Source: Microbacterium invictum (GTDB taxonomy: Bacteria > Actinomycetota > Actinomycetes > Actinomycetales > Microbacteriaceae). Taken from it: 64,000 bases of DNA. The translations under genes were made by a program, and so were the position numbers. A model generated the notes under the pieces. The model saw only the letters and a list, made by a program, of their open reading frames with translations, was not told the origin of the DNA and did no database searches. The stretch lies in the NCBI RefSeq assembly GCF_014197265.1, contig NZ_JACIFH010000001.1, positions 2,852,001-2,916,000 on the forward strand, in the 5' to 3' direction. Shown here one piece after another: positions 8,186-16,870 of the stretch (positions are counted from its first letter, which is position 1; every line of letters begins with the position of its first letter).

Positions 8186-10548
8186 ATGTGGCGGATGTGG
8201 GTCGTCACCGTGTGCGGCGAGATCGACAGCTCTTCCGCGATGCGGGGAGCGGTCGACCCCAGCACCGCCCGGTCGAGAACCCTCCGCTCCGTCGGCGTCA
8301 GCCCGTCGGCGGGATGCGCGTCTGAGGCGCCGCCGACCGCGACGCCGTGACCGCGCAAGACCCGTCTGAGCAGCCAGGCATCGCGATGCGCCCCGAACCT
8401 CGAGAAGTCGTCGTGCGCCGATTCGACCAGTTCGAGGCCGCTGCGCTCACCGGTCTCGATGAGAAGGATGCCGGCATCGGCCCTCGCTGCCGCAGCCAGG
8501 AGCGGGCGTTTCGACCGAGCCCAGTCGTCTGCGACCTGAGTCAGCTGCGCTGCATCGCGCGAGGTGAGTCCCGCCACATGATCGGCGACGGTGCGTGCGA
8601 GCGGGTGGCCGCGCGAGATCGCCGCACGATGGGCCGTCCACGTCGCGATGCGCGCGAGGGCATCGGTCAGACCGCTGCGCAGCAGTGCCCGCGCGATCAG
8701 GATGTCGTCGGCCGGATCCAGCCACGACACCGGATCGAGCGCATCGGGGTTCGCGCTGGCGCCGACCCGCGACTCGGCCTCGTCGAGAAGAAAGCGCCAC
8801 CACTCCAGCCGCGCTCGCGCCTCGCTCTGCGGGGGAGTGTCGGCGGCGAGCGGCTCGCGCAGCTCGTGGAGCTCGGCGGCCGCGCCGCGGTGCAGGGCGA
8901 CCTTGAGTCGCACCGACAGCGCGATCGCCTGAAGCCTGTCCGATGCACCGGGCGGCAGCGCCCAGAACCGCTCGGCAAGGGTCGTCGCCAGCACCGCCTC
9001 ATCCCAGGCCTCGTCGAGGCGTCCGAGATCCAGTAGCACGAGGCTCCGCTCGGCGTGGACGAACCGGCGCGCGGCCGCTTGCGACCGCCCTTCGAGGTCG
9101 ACGAGCAGATCGTCGAGCTGCTGCAGCGCCGTGGCGGCGTCGCCGAGCTGCAGTTCGACGTGCGGCGCCCAGATCATCTCCGGCATCCATTCGGCCGTCG
9201 GTGCGCCGGATCGCCGCCAGCTCGCCACCGCCTCCTCGGCCAGTGCACGCGAGGCGGAGTAGTCGCCCCGGTAGAACCGCCGGATGCTGTCGCAGGCGAC
9301 CAGCCGGGAGCGCGATTCGTCGTCCCCCAGGCGCGCAGCCCGGCTGATCGCCTGGGGCAGCAGGGCATCGACCTCGTCGCGGCGGCCGAGGGTCGACAGC
9401 AGCCGCAGGTGCACCGCGAGCAGCTTCACCTGGGTCGCCTCGGACACCCCGGGCAAGGTGAGCGCGTGCGTCGTGTGCCGGACGGCATCCTCCGCCGATC
9501 CCTCCAGCCGGGCCAGCCACCACAGGGCGCGCGCCTCGGCGTCGCTGCGGCCGTCTTCGCTGAAGACCCGGGCGATCAGCTCTCGGGCGTCGGCTGACCG
9601 TGAGGTCTGCCACAGCAGCGGCAGCAGCCGCCAGGTGAGGTCGGTCAGCTGCGGACGGGGCCCCGTGATGAGGTCGGCCGCGGCCAGCCCGTACCGGGCG
9701 GCGGTGTCGGGATCGGCGTCGTGGAGGGCCTGAGAGGCATCGGCGAGCACCCGGACGGCCAGGGGATCGTCAGGGGTGGATGCCGCGAGCGCGAGCTCCG
9801 CGAGCAGATCGGCCGCAACGCCGCGCCTGTCGAGTACCGCGAGGATGTCGTGCGCGATCGCCCGGCGAACCGTGGCCGGCGGGGGCGTCGCGCGGCTGCC
9901 TGCCGCATCTCCGGTGACGAGGACGGCACCGTGCGCGACGCCGGCCAGACGCGGCGACGCGGCCTGCGTGGCGATGACGTCGTCGCGGGACACTCCGGTC
10001 AGCTCGGCCACCTCGTCCGGCAGCAGTGCGATGGGGGAGAGTCCGGCCACCTCGAGGATCGTCTGCTCGATGGGCGTGCTGCTCGGACCCGCGGGCTCCG
10101 ATGACCGCGGCCGCTCCGCTTCGGCGCGGACGACATCACCGCCGATGTGATCGATCGCCCACACCACGGGCAGCTCGGCCGTCTCACCGCGCAACCGGTC
10201 GAACTCCACTCGTGCCGACCCGGACGCGTCGTCGGCGCTGACCACCACGATCGTCGGGCGCGCGGTGCTCCGGGTGCGCAGAGCATCCACCAGGTGGCGG
10301 CGCAGCACCCCGTCAACTGCCTCGCTGACCACGTGCAGCGAAGCGGCACTGAGCTCGTCCAGCAGACGGGCGAGCACACTCGTGTGCGGCACGACGGGCC
10401 CCAGCGCGATCACGTCGGCCCCGGTGGCAGCCTCGGCCACGAGCGCATCGCGCTGCGCGGCATCGTCGAGGTCGACGGTGGCGCCGTGCCCGTCGGCCGC
10501 GGCCCGCAGCAGATCGGCGAACGGTGCCGCTTCGGCCTCGCCGGTCAT
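8119..10548 (-). CDS. LuxR-family regulator with degenerate ATPase domain (second of tandem pair)
   Basis: This 809-residue protein ends in a clear LuxR helix-turn-helix (TERRVLDRAV...APRIAEELSISPHTVTTHI), which binds DNA. The N-terminal region aligns in layout with LAL-type ATPases but has no Walker A: the expected P-loop reads GATVDLDDAAQRDALV, without GKS/T. It is translationally coupled to the upstream paralogue by a 4-bp ATGA overlap at 10545-10548. A protein that can no longer bind ATP in the usual way but keeps its DNA-binding head is inferred. Its 3' end overlaps the sigma-factor frame. Confidence 0.82.
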   Translation of the reverse strand: MTGEAEAAPFADLLRAAADGHGATVDLDDAAQRDALVAEAATGADVIALGPVVPHTSVLARLLDELSAASLHVVSEAVDGVLRRHLVDALRTRSTARPTIVVVSADDASGSARVEFDRLRGETAELPVVWAIDHIGGDVVRAEAERPRSSEPAGPSSTPIEQTILEVAGLSPIALLPDEVAELTGVSRDDVIATQAASPRLAGVAHGAVLVTGDAAGSRATPPPATVRRAIAHDILAVLDRRGVAADLLAELALAASTPDDPLAVRVLADASQALHDADPDTAARYGLAAADLITGPRPQLTDLTWRLLPLLWQTSRSADARELIARVFSEDGRSDAEARALWWLARLEGSAEDAVRHTTHALTLPGVSEATQVKLLAVHLRLLSTLGRRDEVDALLPQAISRAARLGDDESRSRLVACDSIRRFYRGDYSASRALAEEAVASWRRSGAPTAEWMPEMIWAPHVELQLGDAATALQQLDDLLVDLEGRSQAAARRFVHAERSLVLLDLGRLDEAWDEAVLATTLAERFWALPPGASDRLQAIALSVRLKVALHRGAAAELHELREPLAADTPPQSEARARLEWWRFLLDEAESRVGASANPDALDPVSWLDPADDILIARALLRSGLTDALARIATWTAHRAAISRGHPLARTVADHVAGLTSRDAAQLTQVADDWARSKRPLLAAAARADAGILLIETGERSGLELVESAHDDFSRFGAHRDAWLLRRVLRGHGVAVGGASDAHPADGLTPTERRVLDRAVLGSTAPRIAEELSISPHTVTTHIRHIYAKLGLSSRADLMAWAGREGR

Positions 10549-12992
10549 CGGCCGGCCCCGCGGGCCGGGTCCGGCGATCGGATGAGGTCGATCAGCTCGC
10601 CGCGGGAGCGTACGCCGACCTTCGCGTAGATGCGGCTCAGATGCACCGACACCGTGTTCGGCGAGAGGAACAGCGCGCGTGCGACCTGCTCGTTGGTGGC
10701 GCCCGCGAGCACCGCCTGTGCGACGCGCTCCTGGGCCGCGGTCAGGCCGAGGCCCAGGCTGCTGTCGTCGGCTCGGGCGCGGCTTCCCATGGTGCGGAGC
10801 AGCTGCGCGATGCGTGCGGCTTCGCGGTGCGCGCCGAGCTCGGTCCAGGTCGCCGCGGCCGCGTGTAGCGCATCTTCCCGGGCGGGCGGCGCCGAAGTGG
10901 CCAGGCCCACATCCTCGCCCGCCTGCGCCGCCAGCAGCCGGCGGCCGATGGCCAGGTAGGTCGCCTGCGCCTCGCGGATCGCGCCCGCGTCGCCGTCGAG
11001 CAGCCCCGAGCAGTGCCGGACGGCGGCGCGGAGGAGGATCGACTCGGTCGTCCGGCTCAGCAGCTCGATCGAGGCGAAGTGGCGCAGGGCGCTGGCCCGG
11101 TCGGCGCCGTGGAATGCGAACCGGAAGGTCGAGATCACGTCGCTCAGGCCGCGCGCGATCCAGTAGTGCCGGGTGCGGGAGGCGCCCTTCCCGCCGTTCC
11201 CGCCGCCCGCTGTCCCTTCGCCCGCCGCCGCGGCGGGGCGGTCGAAGCCGAGGGCGTCGTCGGCGAAGGCGAGGGCGCGTGCCGCGGTCTCGGCGCGCGC
11301 GTCATCCTCCTGCAGTCCGCGCTGCAGTGCGGCCCGCAGCTCCTGCAGACGCACGAGGTCCCCCGTCATGCGGTAGACGTGCGTCAGCAGGTTCGCACAA
11401 TTCGTCGAGACCAGGCCCGGCAGCTGCATGCCCTCGCCGAGCTGGAGCGCGCCCTCCGCGTGCACGGCGGCGGCCGCGAGTCGCCCGGCATCCATCCGCA
11501 GAATGCCGGTCATCATCATGAGAGGCGGGATCGCCTGCGCCTGCCCCGCCCGGTGGGCGGCGGCGACCGCTTCGGTCAGCACAGCCTCGGCGTCTTCGGT
11601 GCGGCCGAGATCGGCGAGAAGCCGCGTGCGGTAGACAGCCGCCATCCACCACACCGGCCCCTGGTCGGCGCCCCACGGCAGGGGCATCGGCAGGGTCGCG
11701 GCGCGAAGTGCCGCGCCCAGGTCGCCCTCCTCGGCTTCGAACAGCGCCTCCGCGAGCCGGCGCAGGCCCTCGGCGCGCGCATCGCCGGTGGCATGCACGA
11801 GGGCGTCCACGTCGTGCCGCTGGGCATCGGTGGCCAGACCGCGATAGGTGTCGGCGACCAGCGCCAGGCCCGACAGCCGCGCACGGTCGGCGCTGGTGAG
11901 ACCGCTGCCGGCGAGGAGAGGGGCCACCGCGGCGCGCGCCTTCTGGGTGACTGCCGCGAAGGTGGCCTCTGCGACGGCGAAGGTGAGCGCCGGACCGGCG
12001 CCCCCGTCGAGCACCCCGGCATAGTCGCCGTACGCGGTCGGAACCCCCGACTGCAGGCTGAACGTCGCCGCCCGGGCGGCGACCGCATCGAGGTCGGATG
12101 CCGGGAGCCGGCCGAGCACCCGCGTCAGGGCGACGGCGGCGGTGGCCGGGTCGCTCGCGCTCATCAGCTCGCACGCCGCGACCGCGCCGGCCGGCTCGAG
12201 GCGGTCGAGGGTCAGCACGCCGGTGCGCACCCCGTCGGCCAGCGCCGCACTCTTCCCGGCGTCGATCAAACGCCTCACGACACGATCGTGCAGGTCGTCG
12301 GCCGAGCGCACCGCGTCACCCACGGCATCGCTGAGCACCCGTCGCCGCACGCGCGGGTCGGCGAACCGGAGGTCGCTGTCGTCCTCGACGAGGATCCCGG
12401 CATCCATCGCCCTGCGGAAGAACGGCAGCAGCGACGCGACCGGCCGATCGAGTGCGGCCGCCAGATCGGCGGCGTCGATCGGGCGACCGAGCAGGGCGGC
12501 GGCGAACAGGTGATCATCGTCCGCCGTCGTCGTCGTGACGGCATCCGGTGCCGCGTCGTCGGGGGCGCCGGGGTCGCCCGGTTCGCCGAGATGCACGATC
12601 CAGGCGGCTGCCGCCGGTCCGATCTTCGGGCGCGCGACGGCCACGAGGGCGCGCGAGGCGGGAGCGAGGCTGTCGAGGCCGGCAACCGTGATGAGGATCC
12701 GGGGCGTTGCCGCGCCCGGCGCCGAATCGGCGATGGAGTCGTAGAGGCGAGACGTGTCGAGCGGGTGACCGCGATCGACGCGCAGGGTGGGGATGCCGGC
12801 ATCCGCCGCCAGGCGCTCGGCCTGATCGAGCAGCGCCGTGCCGCGCGCATCGGCGTCGAGATGGACGACAGTGCCCCGGCCGGCACGCAGCTGTGCGATC
12901 GCGGCGGAGACGGCTGCTCCGATCGTCTCGGACGACTGCACTTCTTCCCTCTCGACGGCGCCGTTGGTCGTGCCCGGCGGCGGGTCGAGCAC
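10545..12992 (-). CDS. LuxR-family regulator with degenerate ATPase domain (first of tandem pair)
   Basis: This 815-residue regulator has a C-terminal LuxR helix-turn-helix (TNEQVARALFLSPNTVSVHL). The N-terminal P-loop position reads VVHLDADARGTALL, where family members have GxxGxGKTxLL, so the catalytic Lys is missing. A GTG start at 12992 is used; a second GTG about 55 bp downstream (VQSSETIG) is possible. The gene is divergent from the first SDR gene (13142), with 149 bp between, and is the first gene of a two-gene operon with its paralogue. Targets may include the adjacent SDR genes; this is inference. Confidence 0.82.
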   Translation of the reverse strand: MLDPPPGTTNGAVEREEVQSSETIGAAVSAAIAQLRAGRGTVVHLDADARGTALLDQAERLAADAGIPTLRVDRGHPLDTSRLYDSIADSAPGAATPRILITVAGLDSLAPASRALVAVARPKIGPAAAAWIVHLGEPGDPGAPDDAAPDAVTTTTADDDHLFAAALLGRPIDAADLAAALDRPVASLLPFFRRAMDAGILVEDDSDLRFADPRVRRRVLSDAVGDAVRSADDLHDRVVRRLIDAGKSAALADGVRTGVLTLDRLEPAGAVAACELMSASDPATAAVALTRVLGRLPASDLDAVAARAATFSLQSGVPTAYGDYAGVLDGGAGPALTFAVAEATFAAVTQKARAAVAPLLAGSGLTSADRARLSGLALVADTYRGLATDAQRHDVDALVHATGDARAEGLRRLAEALFEAEEGDLGAALRAATLPMPLPWGADQGPVWWMAAVYRTRLLADLGRTEDAEAVLTEAVAAAHRAGQAQAIPPLMMMTGILRMDAGRLAAAAVHAEGALQLGEGMQLPGLVSTNCANLLTHVYRMTGDLVRLQELRAALQRGLQEDDARAETAARALAFADDALGFDRPAAAAGEGTAGGGNGGKGASRTRHYWIARGLSDVISTFRFAFHGADRASALRHFASIELLSRTTESILLRAAVRHCSGLLDGDAGAIREAQATYLAIGRRLLAAQAGEDVGLATSAPPAREDALHAAAATWTELGAHREAARIAQLLRTMGSRARADDSSLGLGLTAAQERVAQAVLAGATNEQVARALFLSPNTVSVHLSRIYAKVGVRSRGELIDLIRSPDPARGAGR

Positions 12993-13046
12993 TGCCGTGC
13001 GCCCCCGGCACTGCCGACATTACCGCCGGGCGGCGCTCCACGGACG

Positions 13047-13073
13047 CGTCACAGTGCGCAGCGGCATCCGGTC
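13047..13073 (+). promoter_or_regulatory. ECF41-like promoter, copy A (CGTCACA-N16-GGTC)
   Basis: CGTCACA at 13047-13053 and GGTC at 13070-13073 are separated by exactly 16 bp, 69 bp before the SDR ATG. The published ECF41 consensus is TGTCACA-N16/17-CGTC. Two more copies with the same sequence and spacing are found at 13884 and, on the minus strand, at 20533. Confidence 0.7.
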
Positions 13074-13141
13074 TTCTCTGAAAGGGGCCGCGACCGGTCT
13101 GTCGCCGGGACGCGTCGCACGACCGAGAGTAAGGACACGTC

Positions 13142-13894
13142 ATGAACATCACCGTCGTCGGGGGCACCGGGCTCATCGGCACCCTCCTTGTCGCGCACCT
13201 GCGCCGCGAGGGCCATCAGGTCGTCTCGGCGGCACGGGCCACGGGGGTCAACTCCTACACCGCCGAAGGGCTGCCCGAAGCGCTCGACGGCGCGCAGGCG
13301 GTCGTGGACGTGTCGAACTCGTCGTATATCGACGAGGCCGCGGCGCGCGAGTTCTTCTACGTCTCGACCATGAATCTGCTGTCGTACGGTGCGGCCGCCG
13401 GCGTCGCGCACCACGTCGCGCTGTCGGTCGTCGGCACGGACCGGCTTGCCCGCGCCGAAGGCGGATACTTCCAGGCCAAGGCGGAGCAGGAGCGGCTCAT
13501 CGTCGGCTCCGGTGCGGCGTTCACGCTCGTGCACGCGACGCAGTTCTTCGAGTTCGTCCGCAGCATCACCGACGCGGCGACGCGGGGCCCGGTGGCACGC
13601 GTGGCGGCGGCACGAATCCAGCCCATGGCCGCGCGCGACGTGGCCGCCGCCGTGGCCGTGGCCGCCACCGGCGCCCCGCAGGGCGGCATCGTGGAGCACG
13701 CCGGACCTGAGGTGTTCGAACCGCGGGCTCTGGCCGAGCGGGAGCTGCTGCACCGGCGCGACGACCGGCAGGTCGAGGCCGACCCGCTCGGCACGTACTT
13801 CGGTGCCCGGATCGGCCGCGATGATCTGCTTCCCGGGGCCGGAGTCAGGATCGCTCCCACCCGTTTCGACGATTGGCTCGCGTCGTCACACTGA
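13142..13894 (+). CDS. NmrA-like atypical SDR (NAD(P)-binding oxidoreductase/epimerase family), paralogue 1
   Basis: This 250-residue Rossmann protein has an N-terminal nucleotide-binding motif (VVGGTGLIGTLL). It also has segments shared by four paralogues in this window: VVDVSNSS, HHVALSVVGTDR, YFQAKAEQE and LVHATQFFEF. It lacks the YxxxK pair of classical SDRs, so it belongs to the atypical NmrA/SDR_a group, whose members are reductases, epimerases or redox sensors. It is preceded by an ECF41-like promoter (copy A), and ECF41 sigma factors classically control such oxidoreductase/epimerase genes. The substrate is unknown. Confidence 0.85.
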   Translation: MNITVVGGTGLIGTLLVAHLRREGHQVVSAARATGVNSYTAEGLPEALDGAQAVVDVSNSSYIDEAAAREFFYVSTMNLLSYGAAAGVAHHVALSVVGTDRLARAEGGYFQAKAEQERLIVGSGAAFTLVHATQFFEFVRSITDAATRGPVARVAAARIQPMAARDVAAAVAVAATGAPQGGIVEHAGPEVFEPRALAERELLHRRDDRQVEADPLGTYFGARIGRDDLLPGAGVRIAPTRFDDWLASSH

Positions 13895-13910
13895 CGCGCC
13901 CGGCTCGGTC
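13884..13910 (+). promoter_or_regulatory. ECF41-like promoter, copy B (CGTCACA-N16-GGTC)
   Basis: CGTCACA at 13884-13890 overlaps the last codons of the first SDR gene, and GGTC lies at 13907-13910, again with a 16-bp spacer. The next SDR gene starts 40 bp downstream at 13950. Sequence and spacing are identical to copies A and C. Confidence 0.7.
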
Positions 13911-13949
13911 TGATTGGTGATGCCGCGCACGCGGCCCCGAGAGAAAGGC

Positions 13950-14714
13950 ATGGACATGGCAAGAATCGTCGTCATCGGCGGGACGGGACTGGTCGGCTCA
14001 CAGGTCGTCGCGAAACTCACCGAGCACGGCCACGAGGCCGTCGCCGCGGCACCCAACACGGGGGTCGACACGATCACCGGCGAGGGTCTGGCCGAGGCGC
14101 TGACCGGCGCCGACGTCGTCGTCGACGTGTCGAACTCACCGTCGTTCGAGCAGAACGCCGTCCTGGAGTTCTTCACGACGTCGACGACCAACCTGCTGGC
14201 CGCCGAGCGGAAGGCAGGAGTCGGCCACCACGTCGCGCTCACCATCGTGGGCACCAACCGGCCCCAGGACATCCCGTACTTCCAGGCCAAGGTCGCGCAG
14301 GAGAAGCTCATCCGCGAGTCCGGCATCCCGTACTCCCTGGTCCACGCCACCCAGTTCTTCGAGTTCATCGGCAGCATCGCCGACATCTCGACCGACGGCG
14401 ACGTCGTGACCCTGCCCGGTGCGCTCGTGCGCCCCCTGGCCTCGGCCGATGTCGCAACGGCGGTCGCACAGACCGCCGCGGGCACGCCGCGCAACGGCGA
14501 CCTCGAGATCGCCGGGCCCGAGGAGTTCGGACTCGACGAGTTCGTCCGCCGCGGGCTCGCCTTCCGCGGTGACCCGCGCACGGTCGTGCGCGACGACTTG
14601 GCGCCCTACTACGGCGCGGTCGTCGCCGAGCGCACACTCGTGCCGGTCGCCGGCGCACGGATCTTCACGACGCGGCTCGAGGACTGGCTGCCCGTCAACC
14701 CGCCGCGCTCGTGA
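13950..14714 (+). CDS. NmrA-like atypical SDR, paralogue 2
   Basis: This is a 254-residue Rossmann-fold protein with VIGGTGLVGS at the N-terminus, VVDVSNSP, HHVALTIVGTNR, YFQAKVAQEKLI and LVHATQFFEFIGS, closely paralogous to the gene before it. The ATG at 13950 follows a GAGAAAGG ribosome-binding site; a second in-frame ATG at 13956 is also possible. Its own ECF41-like promoter (copy B) lies directly upstream, so it can be transcribed apart from its neighbour. Function is limited to predicted NAD(P)-dependent oxidoreductase or epimerase. Confidence 0.85.
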   Translation: MDMARIVVIGGTGLVGSQVVAKLTEHGHEAVAAAPNTGVDTITGEGLAEALTGADVVVDVSNSPSFEQNAVLEFFTTSTTNLLAAERKAGVGHHVALTIVGTNRPQDIPYFQAKVAQEKLIRESGIPYSLVHATQFFEFIGSIADISTDGDVVTLPGALVRPLASADVATAVAQTAAGTPRNGDLEIAGPEEFGLDEFVRRGLAFRGDPRTVVRDDLAPYYGAVVAERTLVPVAGARIFTTRLEDWLPVNPPRS

Positions 14715-14814
14715 CATCGCGCGGTGCCCGGTGTGTGCCCGGCGTCGCGCCCACTCCGACACACCCGTCGCCTCGGCGGGTGTGTCGGCATGCCGAGAGA
14801 AAGGAACGAGGCCG

Positions 14815-15564
14815 ATGAAACTGGCAATCGCCGGAGGAACGGGCACGGTCGGACGCCACGTCGTCGCCGTCGCCCGAGATCGCGGGCACGACGTGGTCGT
14901 GCTGGCACGATCGCAGGGCACCGATGTGCTGCGCGGAGAGGGGCTCACCACCGCCGTCGAGGGCGCGGACGCCGTGATCGACGTGACCAACCTCACCACC
15001 CTGTCGGCGCGGTCCGCGCGCCGGTTCTTCGAGACCGTCACGGGAAACCTGCTGGGGGCGGAGATGGATGCCGGGGTCGCCCACCATGTGGCCCTGTCGA
15101 TCGTCGGGATCGACGACATCGACGCCTCGTATTACGCCGGAAAGCTGGCGCAGGAGCGTGCGGTCATGGCCGGGTCGGTGCCCTACTCGATCGTGCGGGT
15201 GGGGCAGTTCCACGAGTTCGTGGGGCAGCTGCTGTCGGGCATGAACGGCCGGACCGTGGTCATGCCCACGATGCTGATGCGTCCAGTGGCGGCGCGGGAG
15301 ATCGCCGCGCACCTGCTCACCGTGACCGAGGGCGGCCCGGCGGGTCGCACGGCCGAGCTGGTTGGGCCGCGGGACGAGCGGCTCGGCGATCTCGTGCGCA
15401 TGCAGCTCGCGTACGACCTTCAGCGGCGGCGTGTGCTCGAAGTGCGCCTGCCCGGCCGGTACGGCAGGGGCCTGGCCTCCGGGGCGCTCCGCGGAACCGG
15501 GCGGGAGCTGCAGGGGGAGATCACGTTCGAGAACTGGCTGCGCAGCGACGACCACCGGCGGTGA
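14815..15564 (+). CDS. NmrA-like atypical SDR, paralogue 3
   Basis: This 249-residue protein has the nucleotide-binding start AIAGGTGTVGRHV and the paralogue signatures VIDVTNLT, HHVALSIVGIDD and YYAGKLAQE. It is the most divergent of the three tandem copies: the ATQFFEF segment reads VGQFHEFVG. The ATG at 14815 follows GAGAAAGGAACGAG. Only a weak ECF41-like candidate (CGTGACA-N16-GTGT at 14710) precedes it. The last codons form the left arm of a perfect 17-bp hairpin whose loop contains the stop codon. Confidence 0.83.
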   Translation: MKLAIAGGTGTVGRHVVAVARDRGHDVVVLARSQGTDVLRGEGLTTAVEGADAVIDVTNLTTLSARSARRFFETVTGNLLGAEMDAGVAHHVALSIVGIDDIDASYYAGKLAQERAVMAGSVPYSIVRVGQFHEFVGQLLSGMNGRTVVMPTMLMRPVAAREIAAHLLTVTEGGPAGRTAELVGPRDERLGDLVRMQLAYDLQRRRVLEVRLPGRYGRGLASGALRGTGRELQGEITFENWLRSDDHRR

Positions 15565-15581
15565 GTCGCTGCGCAGCCAGT
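15533..15581. terminator. 17-bp perfect inverted repeat spanning the SDR stop codon
   Basis: Arms at 15533-15549 and 15565-15581 are fully complementary with a 15-nt loop. The left arm is coding (the NWLRSD codons of SDR 3), the TGA is in the loop, and the right arm lies in the 25-bp gap before the convergent reductase gene. It probably acts as a bidirectional terminator, although no T-run follows. Confidence 0.6.
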
Positions 15582-15589
15582 CCGGATCT

Positions 15590-16846
15590 TCAGGGCGTCG
15601 CGGATTGTCCGCGGCGCCCTGCGAACTCCGTCAGGTCGGCCGGCGCCACGGCCGCGGTCACGATGGCGTCGATGTCGGAGGTCGCATCGGGGACGTTCAG
15701 CGTCAGACCCGCGTCGACCCGGCCGTCGCGCACCCAGAACGCGGCGAAGGCGCCGGCATCCACATCGCCGCTGACGACCACGTCGTGGCCGCCGTCCGGT
15801 GCGACGAACCCCGTGTACTCCATGCTGGTGTCGTACTGGTCGCTGTAGAAGTACGGCAGCCGCGTGTACTCGGCGTCGGACCCCAGCATCGCCTTGGCAG
15901 CGTGCGGGCCGGTGCGCAGCGCGGTGGCCCAGTGTTAGACCCGGACCGGCCGCCCCCACCGCGGCGAGGGAATGCTCGCGATGTCGCCGGCGGCGTACAC
16001 ATCCGGATGCGACGTCGCCAGCGTGCCGTCGACGGCGACGCCGCCGCCCAGGTCGGCGGCAGCGATCCGCAGGCCTGCCGCCGCGGCGAGACCGGTGTTG
16101 GGCGCCGCGCCGACCCCGGCGACGACGACGTCGGCGTCGAGGACCTCGCCGCTGGCAAGTTCGACGCCGGTGACCTGGCCGTCCACACCGACGATCCGCG
16201 TCAGCCGAGCCCGCGAGCGGAGGCGCACACCGTGCCGTTCGTGGAGGTCGCGGTAGAAGGCGCCCACCCGAGGGCCGAGCACCCGTGCGAGCGGTACCTC
16301 GCCGCGACCGACCACCGTGACATCGAGCCCGAGTGAGCATGCCGATGCGGCCACTTCCAGTCCGATCCACCTGTCGCCGATCACCACGACCTTCCCGTCG
16401 CCGTCCCGCTGGGCGGCCGTCAGGCGCGCGGCGAGCAGATCCGCGTCGTGCACCGTGCGCAGCGTCTGCACACCACGCAGGTCCGACCCGGGCACGTCGA
16501 GCGACCGCGGCGACGATCCCGTCGCCAGCAGCAATTTTGCGTACGCGAGGGACCGGCCGTCGGCGAGAGTGACGCGGTGCGCGTCGGGCTCGATGGCGAC
16601 GGCCGAGAGGCCGATGCGCACATCGGCGTCGTTCTCGCGGTACCAGCCCAGCGCGGGGGTGAACAGCGCCGCACGGCCGGACTCGCCGCGCAGGTAGTCC
16701 TTCGTCAGCGGCGGGCGCTCGTACGGGTGGTGAGGTTCGGCGGCGATCACGACGACATCGCCGTCGAAGCCCTGGCGGCGGAGTGTGCGCACGGCGCTGC
16801 CGGCGGCGAGCCCGCCGCCGATGATGATGATGGGTTCCTCAGGCAT
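15590..16846 (-). pseudogene. FAD-dependent ferredoxin/pyridine-nucleotide reductase, interrupted by one in-frame TAA
   Basis: The frame encodes a ferredoxin-reductase-type flavoprotein with an N-terminal FAD motif (IIIIGGGLAAGSA), YERPPLTKDYL, ATGSSPR, a second Rossmann domain, VYAAGDIAS and a C-terminal reductase domain (LPYFYSDQYDTSMEYTG). After GRPVRV the codon at 15935-15937 is TAA, and the same frame then continues HWATAL through the C-terminal domain to 15590. Relatives have RVEHW here, so one GAA-to-TAA change explains the break. The NAD-binding motif is also altered: GDRWIG where relatives have GGGWIG or GAGWIG, which supports decay rather than a sequencing error. Intact, it would be about 418 residues. 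It is the last gene of a five-gene operon from 20436. Confidence 0.85.
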
Positions 16847-16870
16847 GCTGTCTCGCTCTCTCGTGGTCGA

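Noticed and set aside
11013..13145. 710-residue open frame antisense to the first LuxR-type gene
   Set aside because: It is a GC-rich shadow of the real gene: Arg/Gly/Ala-rich composition, no recognisable domain, and opposite to a protein with a clear helix-turn-helix.
14710..14736. fourth ECF41-like promoter before SDR 3 (CGTGACA-N16-GTGT)
   Set aside because: Both elements differ from the strict copies (only GT of the -10 shared), so it is not called; spacing alone is weak evidence.
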